64,000 nt of DNA from Ketobacter sp. (GCF_003671495.1 NZ_RCHN01000013.1:1-64000); one strand, 5' to 3'; counted from the stretch's first letter, positions 43,386-53,209 are shown. Numbers and translations: made by a program. Notes: generated by a model not told the origin, from the letters alone.

Positions 43386-44255
43386 ATGACCGCAGCCGCC
43401 ACCGCCGCCAAGCGCATCGGCACCGACGCCATCCCCGTCCGCCAGATGGACTTTGAGTTCGATGAGGCCATCTCCACCTTCTGGTTTGATGGTGACCCCC
43501 TGCGCACCATGATCCTGACTGCCCTCTCCGGCACCTTTCCGGAAGGGGAGCGTATGTTCATGCGTTCCGTCCGCCATTACCAGAGCAACCTCAAAGACCC
43601 GGAGCTGCGGCAGCGGGTGAAGGCTTTCATCGGCCAGGAGGCTCACCACGGCAAGGAACACCAGACCTTCAACGACATGATGACCCGCAAGGGCATCCCC
43701 GTGGACAAGATCGACGCCTACACCAAAATGGGGCTGAAGCGGATCGAGCGCTTTTATTCCCCCGGCCGGGTGCTGGCCAAGACCTGCGCCCTGGAACATT
43801 TCACCGCCCTGTTCGCGGAATTGTTGCTGGCCCACCCGGAGCTGATTGACGGCGTGGATGAGCCCCTCAAACCCCTCTGGATCTGGCACGCCATCGAAGA
43901 AAGCGAGCACAAGTCGGTGGCCTACGACGTGTATCAGGAGCAGGTTGGCGGGTATTGGCTGCGGGTCAGCGAGATGGCCATCACCACCGTGATGTTCAGT
44001 TTCTTTTCCGCCCTGCACACGGCCCAGTTGCTGCAGGCCGCCAAGGACCAGCCCCGCACCAGGCGTTGGCGCCTGAAAGACCGCGTGCAGGGCATGTGGC
44101 GGCACCGGGAAGTTCTGGCGGAACTGGGCAAGCACTACCTGACCTATTACAAGCCGGATTTCCATCCTTCCCAGAAGGACAGTCGCGCCCTGCGGGATCG
44201 CGGGCTGGCGTTATTGACCGCCTACGTGGGAGACAAGGCCCACATTTCCGCCTGA
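43386..44255 (+). CDS. Predicted metal-dependent hydrolase (PF10118 type), ferritin-like
   Basis: A 289-aa protein with a strong ribosome binding site (GGAGGA) and a -10-like TATACT at 43336. The metal-ligand pattern is helical and diiron-like: Glu53/Glu55 in FPEGERMF, Glu85 and His88 in GQEAHHGKEH, Glu137-His138 in CALEHFTALF, and Glu171/Glu172 plus His175 in IEESEHKSVAYD. The family is called 'metal-dependent hydrolase', but the layout looks like a ferritin-type di-metal oxygenase fold. Frequent in hydrocarbon- and lipid-using marine bacteria. Function unproven. Confidence 0.87.
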   Translation: MTAAATAAKRIGTDAIPVRQMDFEFDEAISTFWFDGDPLRTMILTALSGTFPEGERMFMRSVRHYQSNLKDPELRQRVKAFIGQEAHHGKEHQTFNDMMTRKGIPVDKIDAYTKMGLKRIERFYSPGRVLAKTCALEHFTALFAELLLAHPELIDGVDEPLKPLWIWHAIEESEHKSVAYDVYQEQVGGYWLRVSEMAITTVMFSFFSALHTAQLLQAAKDQPRTRRWRLKDRVQGMWRHREVLAELGKHYLTYYKPDFHPSQKDSRALRDRGLALLTAYVGDKAHISA

Positions 44256-44452
44256 GCGATCCCTTCGCACCACCGCTTTCTACCCTACTCCGGTCCGACA
44301 CCCAGCGGGTGAAGGGCCGGTCTTTTCCCGCGCTGGTTTAGCCTTCCTGAAACCGGTATGATTTAGAACCACTAGCGCTCTGCATTGCACTCGTTTCCAC
44401 TGCCGTTTTGGCTCTTACTAGACCTTGCTCAAGACATTAAGGGACCGCATTC

Positions 44453-45463
44453 ATGGAAATCATTAAAACCCTCGGCGAATTCATCATCGACAACCAGAAG
44501 GAATACCCGGAAGCCAGCGGCGAGCTGACCTCCCTGTTTTCCTCCATCCGGCTGGCCGCCAAAATCCTGCACCGGGAAATCAACAAGGCCGGTCTTGCGG
44601 ACATCACCGGTGCCCACGGTGACCAGAACGTGCAGGGGGAAGAGCAGCAGAAACTGGACGTCTACGCCAACGAGCGTTTCAAGAATGCACTGGCACAACG
44701 GGGTGTGGTGTGCGGTATCGCCTCTGAGGAAGAGGAAGAGTTCGTCAAGTTCGAGGAAACCAAAAACTGCGACGGCAAATACGTGGTATTGATCGATCCC
44801 CTGGACGGTTCCTCCAACATCGACGTGAACGTGTCCGTGGGCACTATTTTCAGCGTCTACAAGCGCGTGTCTCCGGTGGGCTCCCAAGTCACCGAGGCCG
44901 ATTTCCTGCAGCCAGGCAGCAAGCAGATCGCAGCCGGATATGTGATTTACGGTTCCTCCACCATGCTGGTCTATTCCACCGGCAATGGCGTCAACGGTTT
45001 CACCTACGATCCCACCATCGGGGTATTCTGCCTGTCCCACCCCAATTTCCAGATCCCCAAAACCGGCACCATCTATTCCATCAATGAAGGCAACTACGTG
45101 CACTTCCCGGAAGGGGTGAAAAAGTACATCAAGTACTGCCAGGAGGAGGACAAAGACACCAAGCGCCCATACACCTCCCGCTACATTGGCTCCCTGGTTT
45201 CGGATTTCCACCGCAACCTGATCAAGGGTGGCATCTATCTGTACCCCACCTCCAGCCGTTATCCGGAAGGCAAGCTGCGCCTGCTGTACGAATGCAACCC
45301 CATGGCGTTTCTGATTGAACAGGCGGGCGGGATCGCCACCGCCGGGCCCGGCAAACGCATCCTGGACATCGAGCCCACCTCCCTGCATCAGCGTTGCCCG
45401 CTGTTCGTGGGTTCACCGGATATGGTGAACCAGCTCAACAAGTTCATTGCTGAATTCGGCTGA
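44453..45463 (+). CDS. fbp: Class 1 fructose-1,6-bisphosphatase
   Basis: A 336-aa enzyme of gluconeogenesis. Class 1 motifs are complete: [12 protein letters not shown] near residue 95, [23 protein letters not shown] (metal site), [46 protein letters not shown] and the C-terminal [18 protein letters not shown]. It precedes the PQQ dehydrogenase by 12 nt and may be co-transcribed. Confidence 0.97.
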   Translation: MEIIKTLGEFIIDNQKEYPEASGELTSLFSSIRLAAKILHREINKAGLADITGAHGDQNVQGEEQQKLDVYANERFKNALAQRGVVCGIASEEEEEFVKFEETKNCDGKYVVLIDPLDGSSNIDVNVSVGTIFSVYKRVSPVGSQVTEADFLQPGSKQIAAGYVIYGSSTMLVYSTGNGVNGFTYDPTIGVFCLSHPNFQIPKTGTIYSINEGNYVHFPEGVKKYIKYCQEEDKDTKRPYTSRYIGSLVSDFHRNLIKGGIYLYPTSSRYPEGKLRLLYECNPMAFLIEQAGGIATAGPGKRILDIEPTSLHQRCPLFVGSPDMVNQLNKFIAEFG

Positions 45464-45475
45464 TTCACCACCGCC

Positions 45476-46603
45476 ATGCGCACCCTGATTCTGCTGGCGG
45501 GCCTCTGGCTTCCCTGCCTCCTGTGGGCGGTGGAATCCCAGCAGGCCCGCTTTCAGGTGGAAGTGGTGGCGCAGGGCCTGGACCACCCCTGGGGCCTGGA
45601 CTTTCTGGCAGACGGCCGCCTGCTGGTGAGCGAGCGTTCCGGCCAGTTGCGTACGGTCACTGTTGCCCCTGTGGCTGGCAACAACACCGACAACAAAGCG
45701 CCCGCCACGCTCAGCGACCCGATTCAGGGGCTGCCGGACATCTGGACCGGAGGCCAGGGCGGCCTGCTGGATGTGGCCCGTTATCAGGATTGGATCTATT
45801 TCAGTTATGCCGAACCCGGTAGCCTGCCGCTGACCAACTCCACCGCAGTGGCCCGGGCCAAACTGCAGGCCAATCGCCTTACCGATCTGCAGGTGGTGTT
45901 CCGCCAGCAACCCAAATACGTATCCCGGGCCCATTTCGGTTCACGGCTGGTGTTCGATCAGGCAGGCCATCTGTATATCACCCTGGGGGATCGTTACCTG
46001 CCCCGGGACGACGCCCAGACCCTGGACAATCACCACGGCAAGATCATTCGCCTGTGGGCCGATGGACGGGTGCCTGAAGATAACCCCTTCGTGGCAACCC
46101 GGGGCGCGCTGCCCGAGATCTGGTCCCTTGGCCACCGCAACAGCCAGGGGGCAACCCTGCACCCGGTGACCGGCGAATTATGGACGCACGAACACGGTCC
46201 CCGCGGCGGCGACGAGATCAACCTGATCCAGCCCGGGCATAATTACGGCTGGCCGGTGATCACCTATGGCGAAGAGTACAGCGGCGGCAAAATCGGTGAA
46301 GGCACCCACAAAGCAGGGCTGGAACAACCGCTGCACTACTGGGTGCCCTCCATCGCACCGTCGGGCATGACCTTCTACAGCGGAGACGCCTTCCCCGCCT
46401 GGCAAGGGGATCTGTTTGTGGGCTCCCTGAAGTTTCGCCAGTTGGTGCGCCTGGAGCTGGATGGCCACAAGGTGGTGGGGGAAGAACGCCTGCTGGAACA
46501 GGAGGTGGGCGAACGGATTCGGGATGTGGTGCAGGGGCCCGACGGGTTCCTGTATTTGCTCACGGACCAGAGCAACGGCAAGATTCTCAGGCTGAGACCA
46601 TGA
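45476..46603 (+). CDS. PQQ-dependent soluble aldose sugar dehydrogenase (YliI-like)
   Basis: A 375-aa periplasmic beta-propeller with a signal peptide (MRTLILLAGLWLPCLLWAVES). The glucose/sorbosone dehydrogenase signature is clear: GLDHPWGLDFLADGRLLVSERSGQL, GSRLVFDQAGHLYITLGDR, WSLGHRNSQGATLHP, HEHGPRGGDEINLIQPGHNYGWPVITYG and VPSIAPSGMTFY. PQQ and calcium binding are inferred from these. Its stop overlaps the GNAT start (ATGA). Confidence 0.94.
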   Translation: MRTLILLAGLWLPCLLWAVESQQARFQVEVVAQGLDHPWGLDFLADGRLLVSERSGQLRTVTVAPVAGNNTDNKAPATLSDPIQGLPDIWTGGQGGLLDVARYQDWIYFSYAEPGSLPLTNSTAVARAKLQANRLTDLQVVFRQQPKYVSRAHFGSRLVFDQAGHLYITLGDRYLPRDDAQTLDNHHGKIIRLWADGRVPEDNPFVATRGALPEIWSLGHRNSQGATLHPVTGELWTHEHGPRGGDEINLIQPGHNYGWPVITYGEEYSGGKIGEGTHKAGLEQPLHYWVPSIAPSGMTFYSGDAFPAWQGDLFVGSLKFRQLVRLELDGHKVVGEERLLEQEVGERIRDVVQGPDGFLYLLTDQSNGKILRLRP

Positions 46604-47115
46604 GCCCAAAAGCGCCTTATCAAGAACCGCATAATATTGAAACCCTGCTGGTGGATTACCACGATCCACAGCAGGCCCGGCATCTGGTGCAGTTGCTGGA
46701 TCACTATGCCCGTGACCCCATGGGCGGCGGTGAACCCCTGGCCGACGCGGTGCAGGCCAATCTGGTGACGGGGCTGGCCCAACGCCCGTTTGCCTTCAGC
46801 CTGATGTGCTATGTGAACGGCCAGCCGGCCGCCCTGACCAACTGTTTTGAGGGCTTTTCCACCTTTGCCGCCAAACCCCTGATCAACGTCCACGACATTG
46901 TGGTCCATCGGGATTACCGCGGCCTGGGCCTCAGTCAGATCCTGCTGAACAAGGTGGAAACGCTGGCGCGGGAGCGTGGCTGCTGCAAGATCACCCTGGA
47001 AGTGCTGTCCGGCAATACCACCGCACAGGGTGCCTACCGCAAGTTCGGCTTTGAGCAATACCAGTTAGACCCAAACGCCGGCCAGGCACAGTTCTGGCAA
47101 AAGCCGCTCCACTGA
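46600..47115 (+). CDS. GNAT-family N-acetyltransferase
   Basis: A 171-aa protein with the acetyl-CoA binding motif A (INVHDIVVHRDYRGLGLSQILLNKVETLARERG) and the following motif B (CCKITLEVLSGNTTAQGAYRKFGFEQY). Substrate unknown. Translationally coupled to the preceding dehydrogenase. Confidence 0.92.
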   Translation: MSPKAPYQEPHNIETLLVDYHDPQQARHLVQLLDHYARDPMGGGEPLADAVQANLVTGLAQRPFAFSLMCYVNGQPAALTNCFEGFSTFAAKPLINVHDIVVHRDYRGLGLSQILLNKVETLARERGCCKITLEVLSGNTTAQGAYRKFGFEQYQLDPNAGQAQFWQKPLH

Positions 47116-47226
47116 AGCCTCTACAATAACCTCTATGCACTAAAACCCATTGCCAGATTGTGGCTTTCGGTATATTAGTGGGCTCTCCACCCCATTCTGT
47201 CCATCCACATCAGCCGGGAAGTCGTT

Positions 47227-47589
47227 ATGGAACCACTGGAAGAGGCTTTACGCACCACCGCCCTGGAATTCGGAGCCCGCATTGTGGCCCGGGAATTCGA
47301 GTCCGCCCATCAGCTGCTGGCACCACAACTGGCCGCCGATATCAGCCCCGGCGACCTGGAACACGAATTCGATGAAATGATCGTGCACTTTGATACCGAA
47401 GATGCCGCCCCGGTGCCGGATGCGCTGCAGCAGGTGGACGAAGACGATTTCGGCCAATGGATCTACATGCCCATAGAAGGGGATGGCGAATTGGAGGCCA
47501 TCACCCTGGCCCTGCAAAAGGTGGATGGCCACTACCGGATCACGGACATTGAATGGGGTAAGCAATGGAAAGGCGTGGACTCGAACTGA
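47227..47589 (+). CDS. Small acidic protein of unknown function
   Basis: A 120-aa protein with 20-odd acidic residues and an SNF-like wrap of alternating helices and strands (ALEFGARIVAREFESAHQLL at the N-terminus, ITLALQKVDGHYRITDIEWG at the end). The ending resembles NTF2-like folds ('VDGHYRITDIEWGKQW'), suggesting a small binding or scaffold protein, but no family was recognised. It overlaps the downstream methyltransferase by 25 nt. Confidence 0.72.
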   Translation: MEPLEEALRTTALEFGARIVAREFESAHQLLAPQLAADISPGDLEHEFDEMIVHFDTEDAAPVPDALQQVDEDDFGQWIYMPIEGDGELEAITLALQKVDGHYRITDIEWGKQWKGVDSN

Positions 47590-48032
47590 AAATACCGCCC
47601 CTGGCCCTGGTCCCCCTGTTTGGCATTCTGATGGCCGTGCTGGCCTGGCTGACACCCGAAATGGGGCTGCCCGCCCCCTGGCGCGGGTGGAATGCAGGCA
47701 TCCTCACACTGGCCGGATTCCTGATAGCCCTCGCCGGGGTGATCGGTTTCCGCCGTGCCCGCACCACAGTAAATCCCCTGCAGCCGGACAGCAGTTCCGC
47801 CCTGGTGAATACCGGTATCTACCGCTTCAGCCGTAACCCTATGTATGTGGGGTTCCTGTGCTGGATACTGGCCTGGGGACTGTTTCTGGACAGCCCGGCC
47901 GCCCTCCTGCTGGGGTTGGGCTTCATACCCTATCTGAACCGCTTCCAGATCCTCCCCGAGGAGCAGGCTCTGAACCAATTGTTCGGTGAGCACTACCGCA
48001 ACTACTGTAAACAGGTACGACGCTGGCTGTAA
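47565..48032 (+). CDS. Small membrane methyltransferase (ICMT/PEMT type)
   Basis: A 155-aa protein with about four membrane segments and the conserved C-terminal signature of isoprenylcysteine/phospholipid methyltransferase-like proteins: GIYRFSRNPMYVGFLCWILAWGLFL followed by FQILPEEQALNQLFGEHYRNYCKQVRRWL (Arg-Asn-Pro-Met-Tyr and Glu-Glu). Substrate unknown. Starts inside the preceding gene. Confidence 0.9.
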   Translation: MERRGLELKIPPLALVPLFGILMAVLAWLTPEMGLPAPWRGWNAGILTLAGFLIALAGVIGFRRARTTVNPLQPDSSSALVNTGIYRFSRNPMYVGFLCWILAWGLFLDSPAALLLGLGFIPYLNRFQILPEEQALNQLFGEHYRNYCKQVRRWL

Positions 48033-48114
48033 CCCCCTTTACTTTGAGACAGAAACAAGAGTATTGTCTCAGACCATAAGACACTCATTTATCCTGACTG
48101 AGACGGGTTGAGTC

Positions 48115-49005
48115 ATGAGTACAGCACCAGCAATAAAAACAAAGCCCATTCCCCAAGCCCTGGGGCCCGACAGCCTGGCCTGGCAACACGCCGGTGACAA
48201 CCTGCAACTGCTGATTGCGGGCACCACCCTGTTGTTGCAGGTATCCCATCCGGTGGTGGGGGCCGGCGTCGGCGATCATTCCGTTTTCAAGAAAGACCCC
48301 TGGGGTCGCCTCAAGCGCACCACCGAGTGGGGTTTGCGCCTGTTGTACGGCGGCCCGGAGGGTTCACCCCAGGCCGGTCGTGATTTGCGGGAACTGCATC
48401 GCGGCATCAAGGGTTCCGACGACAAAGGCCGCCGTTACTTTGCCCTGGACCCGGAAGCCTACACCTGGGTGCACATGACCACCTATTACACCCTGGTGAA
48501 CACCCAGAAATACTTTGGTGATACCCCCTTCACCCCCGAGCAGGAAGCCCAGCTCTATGACGAGTGGGTGCAACAGGGCCGGGTTTTAGGCATTCGCGAC
48601 GAAGACATGCCCCAGGACGTGAACAGTTTCTGGGAGTATTTCGAGCACATGGTGAGCAACCGCCTGGAAGTCACCGACACCGGCCGCTACCTGTTGGACG
48701 TGAGCCTCAGCGCCATGAAAAAGCCACCGGCGTTGAAGCTGGTTCCCAACCGGGTCTGGCGTTCGTTTTACCGCAGTGCCGGCAACTATGCGCTGCTCAA
48801 CACCGTCGCCACCTTGCCACCCACCCTGCGCATACGCTACGGCCTGAGCTGGGACGCGCGCCAGCAAAAACGCTTCCGCCGTTGGGCGCGGGTGTTGCGC
48901 CTGGCGCTGCCGCTGGTGCCTGCCAAAGTCCGCTATATGCCCCCGGTCTACCACACGCTGAAAGGCGATTACCAAACCCCTGAGCAACGGGCCGCGTCGG
49001 CCTGA
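48115..49005 (+). CDS. MpaB-family oxygenase (DUF2236)
   Basis: A 296-aa protein of the DUF2236 group, whose characterised relatives are heme-dependent (latex-clearing protein, MpaB). Conserved segments: LLLQVSHPVVGAGVGDHSVF with two histidines, RTTEWGLRLLYGG, GRRYFALDPEAYTWVHMTTYYTLVNTQKYF with the His likely contacting heme, and the Arg/Lys-rich C-terminus. In bacteria these are often found with lipid or hydrocarbon metabolism. Precise reaction unknown. Confidence 0.9.
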   Translation: MSTAPAIKTKPIPQALGPDSLAWQHAGDNLQLLIAGTTLLLQVSHPVVGAGVGDHSVFKKDPWGRLKRTTEWGLRLLYGGPEGSPQAGRDLRELHRGIKGSDDKGRRYFALDPEAYTWVHMTTYYTLVNTQKYFGDTPFTPEQEAQLYDEWVQQGRVLGIRDEDMPQDVNSFWEYFEHMVSNRLEVTDTGRYLLDVSLSAMKKPPALKLVPNRVWRSFYRSAGNYALLNTVATLPPTLRIRYGLSWDARQQKRFRRWARVLRLALPLVPAKVRYMPPVYHTLKGDYQTPEQRAASA

Positions 49006-49051
49006 AGATTTAACCCCTTGCCCGGATTCCACAACCCGGGCACCATTGACA

Positions 49052-49087
49052 ACGGATGCAGTAGAACCCACCGCATCCGTTTTTTTT
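49052..49087 (+). terminator. Terminator after the MpaB-type gene
   Basis: ACGGATGC and GCATCCGT (8 bp, 13-nt loop) are followed by eight T. It ends the transcript of the DUF2236 gene before the alpha/beta hydrolase. Confidence 0.92.
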
Positions 49088-49119
49088 GCGCGTCACAATC
49101 AGAACAGGGAGTGTAAAAA

Positions 49120-50061
49120 GTGAAGTTTCTATTGAAGTTGATCAGCGGATTGATCGTGATGGTTGTGTTATTGAGTGCCGCTCTGGTGGCGTTCACCTGG
49201 GAGCCGGATCGCTCGGTGGAAGAATTGGCCGCACGCTGGGCGCCAGCCCCCTCCCAGTTTATTGATGTCAACGGTCAGCAAGTGCACCTGCGGGACGAAG
49301 GCCCACGGGACGACCCAAGCCCCATCGTCTTATTGCACGGTACCTCCGCCAGCCTGCACACCTGGGACGGCTGGGTGGCGGAACTGGCACAAAGCCGCCG
49401 CGTGATCCGGTTTGACCTGCCCGGCTTTGGGCTCACCGGCCCCAACCAGACGGGCGACTATCGCATGGATACCTATGTGGCCTTTGTCATGGACGTGATG
49501 GACAGCCTGCAGGTGCCGCACTTTGTACTGGGTGGGAATTCCCTGGGGGGAGCCATCGCCTGGCGTACTGCCGCCGCCCATCCGCAACGGGTGGACAAAC
49601 TGATTCTGGTGGATGCCGGCGGATATCCCTACGAACCGGAAAGCTGGCCCCTGGCGTTTGTGATCTCCCAAACTCCACTGCTGAACCAGGTAATGGAATA
49701 CACACTGCCGCGTTCTGCGGTGGAAGCCAGTGTGCGCGATGTGTACGGTGACCCGTCGAAGATCACACCGGAACTGATCGACCGCTATTTTGACCTGGCG
49801 TTGCGGGCCGGCAACCGCGGTGCCCTGCGGGAACGATTTGCCCAGAACAAACAGGACGACCGCAGTGCGCTGGTGAAAAACCTGCAGCAACCCACGCTGG
49901 TGTTATGGGGATCGGAGGATCACCTGATTCCCGCCAGCATCGCCTATCGCTTTGAGGCCGATCTGCCCAATGGCAGACTGGTGATGTTCGAGGGACTCGG
50001 ACACGTTCCCCACGAAGAAGACCCCATCACCACAGTGGCGGAAGTGAATCGTTTTTTATAA
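49120..50061 (+). CDS. Membrane-anchored alpha/beta hydrolase
   Basis: A 313-aa protein with a GTG start, about 13 nt after GGGAG. An N-terminal membrane anchor (about 8-26) places the catalytic domain outside the inner membrane. The hydrolase features are: oxyanion HGT in IVLLHGTSASLHTWDGW, nucleophile Ser141 in LGGNSLGGAIAW, acid in VLWGSEDHLIPASI and base in FEGLGHVPHEEDP. Haloalkane-dehalogenase/epoxide-hydrolase-like fold; substrate unknown. It converges with the PETase-like gene through a shared terminator. Confidence 0.9.
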   Translation: MKFLLKLISGLIVMVVLLSAALVAFTWEPDRSVEELAARWAPAPSQFIDVNGQQVHLRDEGPRDDPSPIVLLHGTSASLHTWDGWVAELAQSRRVIRFDLPGFGLTGPNQTGDYRMDTYVAFVMDVMDSLQVPHFVLGGNSLGGAIAWRTAAAHPQRVDKLILVDAGGYPYEPESWPLAFVISQTPLLNQVMEYTLPRSAVEASVRDVYGDPSKITPELIDRYFDLALRAGNRGALRERFAQNKQDDRSALVKNLQQPTLVLWGSEDHLIPASIAYRFEADLPNGRLVMFEGLGHVPHEEDPITTVAEVNRFL

Positions 50062-50096
50062 CGGCTAGTCGGCTTTTAGAGTCTCAATCCTGAACA

Positions 50097-50133
50097 CAAA
50101 AAGCCCATCCCGGCACCGGGGATGGGCTTTTTT
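50097..50133. terminator. Bidirectional terminator between the two hydrolase genes
   Basis: An 11-bp stem (AAGCCCATCCC / GGGATGGGCTT) with A-run before and T-run after serves both converging genes. Confidence 0.93.
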
Positions 50134-50150
50134 CTTGGTAATGACGGGTA

Positions 50151-51089
50151 TCAGTAATTGCAGGTGTCGCGGTACTCGGATATATCCCACTCTGCTTCGT
50201 GGTTGGGGCCACACAGGAATGCATCGTAGCGCCGGTCGTCGTCGATAAAGCGCTTCATCCACGCCACACCGTACTTGCCCAGAATGTCTTCATCGGGATA
50301 ACCACTGTTGGCACAGAAGTGGTCACCGTTGCGGATTTCCAAAAACGCTTTGGCTGTGGAGTTGGGGATCTCGTTGTAAAACGGCGAGGCGTGCTGCGCC
50401 ACCGGGGCCACTGCATCCAACTGACAGGCAATGATCAGTGTGGGCGTGGTGATTTCATCAAACGGATTGAAGCCACTGTACCACGGCGCTTGCGGAATAG
50501 CGGCCTTCAGGTAACGGTCGGTGGATAATTTCAAGGTACCGCCACCGCCCATGGACCAGCCAATGGCACCCAGGCGATTGGGGTCCACCATACCCTGGAT
50601 GGCACTGCGGCTGGAGTTGCTTTGCGCAATCACGTAATCCAGGGCGGCACTCAACTGATTGGCACGGCTGTCGGGCTGGTCATAGATGCTGTTGGTGTCG
50701 ATGGTGATCACCACAAAGCCCCAGGATGCCAGCCGGCCGCCCCACCACTCGATGGAGTTTTCATAGGACACATAGCCCGGGATCACGGCGATGGCGCCCA
50801 TGGTGCCCTGGGTGCCCACCGGATAGTGAATGGTGCCGCCGCCAAAACCGGACACCCAGGAAGACACATTGATGGTGCGCACGCTGTAGGGGCCACGGTC
50901 CGCCTCCAATGCGGCCACGGTGGGGTCCGGCCCGCGCTGATAACAATCACCGCACCCGCCCGGCGGTTCCGGTTCGGGCTCAGGCGTGGGGGTGGGCGTG
51001 GTGGCGAACACCTGGAGGGAAAACACCGCCGCCAACAAAAACGTGAGAGGGTTACGCAGATCCTTTTTTATGCGCAGTTCAGTATTCAT
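50151..51089 (-). CDS. PETase-like secreted polyester hydrolase (type II-like cutinase fold)
   Basis: A 312-aa secreted alpha/beta hydrolase. Signal peptide to about residue 29 and a Thr/Pro linker ([13 protein letters not shown]) precede the mature domain [21 protein letters not shown]. Against Ideonella sakaiensis PETase the match is close: oxyanion Tyr106 (PGYVS), Ser179 in GWSMGGGG with Trp178 before it, Trp203 in APWYSG, Asp225 in [10 protein letters not shown] and His257 in GDHFCANSG. The PETase-specific disulfide pair is kept (Cys222 and Cys259) as is the common one (Cys293 and Cys310). At the subsite where IsPETase has Ser238 this protein has Phe258, as in the 'type IIa' group. Extra cysteines at 46 and 49 are unusual. 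PET activity is a prediction; any polyester or triglyceride activity is possible. Confidence 0.92.
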   Translation of the reverse strand: MNTELRIKKDLRNPLTFLLAAVFSLQVFATTPTPTPEPEPEPPGGCGDCYQRGPDPTVAALEADRGPYSVRTINVSSWVSGFGGGTIHYPVGTQGTMGAIAVIPGYVSYENSIEWWGGRLASWGFVVITIDTNSIYDQPDSRANQLSAALDYVIAQSNSSRSAIQGMVDPNRLGAIGWSMGGGGTLKLSTDRYLKAAIPQAPWYSGFNPFDEITTPTLIIACQLDAVAPVAQHASPFYNEIPNSTAKAFLEIRNGDHFCANSGYPDEDILGKYGVAWMKRFIDDDRRYDAFLCGPNHEAEWDISEYRDTCNY

Positions 51090-51331
51090 AATCGGGCCTT
51101 TTATTGTTGTATCGATGTTAGGCTTTAGCCGACAGGGCCCGGGCGGGCCACAGCCGATACTGCAAAGTCGTCAGAAGAAATGAATATCCATTTCGGGGCC
51201 GAATACTGACATGGAAAAAAGCGGGGTCGCGCTTTGGTTATCCCCGTTGACCCTTTTGCTGTGCATTTTGGCCGTCAGGGTTGGCGGGGGTTTTCTAGTA
51301 TTAGTTTGGGAAAATCGGCGTCGAATTTGCC

Positions 51332-53140
51332 TCAACAAATGAGGGTCGCCTGCAACAACGGCGCTTCCTGCTGCGGACAGAGCGGGTTTTCCATGGATTG
51401 AAACAGGGCCAGCGGTTCGGCCAGGGTGTTTTCATCCAGGTCTGCCAGTGAGCAGTTGAAATTGCCTTTCTGCCACAAAATTGCAGACTCCAGCAGCGTG
51501 CCCATCACACTCCGGTCCCGTCGCAGTTGCGTTTGATGCTGCAGCAGGAACGCGCGCAGCTGCGCCACCAGTACGCCTTCCTCAATCACGGCATCGGCAC
51601 CCAGGGCACTGATCACTCCGAAGGTGGCATTGATGATGAGATAGTACGCAAACAGTGCTTGCCCGTGCCCGCTTTCCATGTGGTTGTGGGTAGAGGCTCC
51701 CGGCTGCGCGCGATCCAGTTTGAATAATCGCAACCCCACCTCACTGAAACCGGAAGCCTCGCAATCCCGGAAATAACTGTGCACCGGTAATCCATCGCGC
51801 AAGCCCAGCACGATGTTCTGTTGGTGGGCCCCCAGCAACAGGCCATAATCCGCCTGCGCCAGCAGCAATGGCTTGATGGCCACGTCCAGAAACGCGGCGA
51901 ACCACACCAGCGCCGCCTGCGCCAGATCCAGGCGCTGCTGCAGAGCCACCTCCTGCACCAGGGAGGTGAGCCGACAGGGCTCCCCCATGGGGTGATCCTG
52001 GGTCAATGCCGCCAGCACATTGTATTGCCGGTCCGCTTGCTCCCGGATCAGGTTTTCCCGAAACACCAGCATGCTTTCCGCCAGCGGTTCACCGGCATCA
52101 TCCAGCAGGCAGACGTGGGCCGGCTCCTGCAGGATGTCGAACTGGGAAAAACGGCGCAGGAACTGCTGACCGGTGGCCGTGGCCAATGCCTTGCTGATCA
52201 GCACACCGCGGGCCGCCTGTTGCGGCTGCAGGTGGCGGACTGAGTTGGTGAGCCGCACACTGAGGGAGAACTTCAGCATATAGGGCGCCGCCTCCGCATA
52301 GAGCGAACGCATGGACGAGGTGGCATGCCAGCGTCGCCCCTGGGGCGGCAGGGCAATGATGTGATGGTCGGCGAACGCCTGTTGCAGGGCCGGGAGGGAA
52401 CGCAGCCGCGCCAGTTGCCAGGGGTGGGCGGGGATCAGGGTATAACCATCCGGCACATCGTTGTAATCGGCGCTGAGCAGATCATCGGATTCGATCAGTT
52501 GCTGCACCCGCTGGCTCAGGGTCACCCCGTCGGCGCTGTGGTAATGCACACGCTCATGCCGCACCAGCATCCAGGCCAGGGCGAACCCCGCCCCCCCTTC
52601 CGGGCCGTACTGGACCGCTTCGGTCAAGGTCATGGGCTGGCGCACCTTCGGGGCCGGGTGCACAGCGTGCCCCGCCAACAGCGCCTGCTCCGCTTCCACA
52701 AAAGACAACGGCTGGCGGTAGAGTTTGTCCATCTCAACATCCCGCAACGCCAGCAGCATTTCCAGGTTACGGTGACTTTCGATGATGCGTTCCAGAAAAC
52801 GGGCCATGGCGCCGATACTGCCGTTGGTCTGCAGGGACGCATTTTCCACCAGCATTTTGGCCAGACACAAAAACTTAACCCGTCGGCAATGGCCGTTGTC
52901 CACGAACTCGCAACGGGCCGGCATGACAAAGCGGTGACGACCGCAGCTGGACCAGTAGTCCACTCCCACCCACAGAGTCTGGCGCCCCATGGGGATCACC
53001 AGGACCTGTTCCGGGAAGCCCCCCAACTGCCATTCCCGCGGACTGGTCGCGAGGCGCCAGTCATCGAACTCACGCAGGTAGGCGTTTATGAAGCCGTTGG
53101 CAGAGAGGTAGTCTGCCGCGTCTGAGATAGAGGTATCCAT
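51332..53140 (-). CDS. IucA/IucC-family (NIS) siderophore synthetase
   Basis: About 602 aa, from the ATG at 53140 (MDTSISDAADYL); a GTG at 53185 would add 15 residues. NIS synthetases join citrate or other carboxylates to amines or alcohols using ATP. Family marks are present: IPAHPWQLARLR, ATSSMRSLYAEAAPYMLKFSLSVRLTNSVRHLQP, LLLAQADYGLLLGAHQQNIVLGL and YFRDCEASGF. It stands alone: no decarboxylase, hydroxylase, acetyltransferase or exporter for aerobactin-like synthesis is adjacent. A Fur box lies just upstream, so it is probably iron-repressed. Confidence 0.92.
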   Translation of the reverse strand: MDTSISDAADYLSANGFINAYLREFDDWRLATSPREWQLGGFPEQVLVIPMGRQTLWVGVDYWSSCGRHRFVMPARCEFVDNGHCRRVKFLCLAKMLVENASLQTNGSIGAMARFLERIIESHRNLEMLLALRDVEMDKLYRQPLSFVEAEQALLAGHAVHPAPKVRQPMTLTEAVQYGPEGGAGFALAWMLVRHERVHYHSADGVTLSQRVQQLIESDDLLSADYNDVPDGYTLIPAHPWQLARLRSLPALQQAFADHHIIALPPQGRRWHATSSMRSLYAEAAPYMLKFSLSVRLTNSVRHLQPQQAARGVLISKALATATGQQFLRRFSQFDILQEPAHVCLLDDAGEPLAESMLVFRENLIREQADRQYNVLAALTQDHPMGEPCRLTSLVQEVALQQRLDLAQAALVWFAAFLDVAIKPLLLAQADYGLLLGAHQQNIVLGLRDGLPVHSYFRDCEASGFSEVGLRLFKLDRAQPGASTHNHMESGHGQALFAYYLIINATFGVISALGADAVIEEGVLVAQLRAFLLQHQTQLRRDRSVMGTLLESAILWQKGNFNCSLADLDENTLAEPLALFQSMENPLCPQQEAPLLQATLIC

Positions 53141-53209
53141 GGCATGAGGTCCGTCAAGTGATCTGTCGGTTACGGGTAAGACCACACCATATCGCGCCCT
53201 TTGCCCAAA

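Noticed and set aside
51211-51342. 43-aa plus-strand ORF with one hydrophobic segment between the PETase-like and NIS genes
   Set aside because: No Shine-Dalgarno, overlaps the NIS synthetase stop, and could be chance; would need ribosome profiling to revive.
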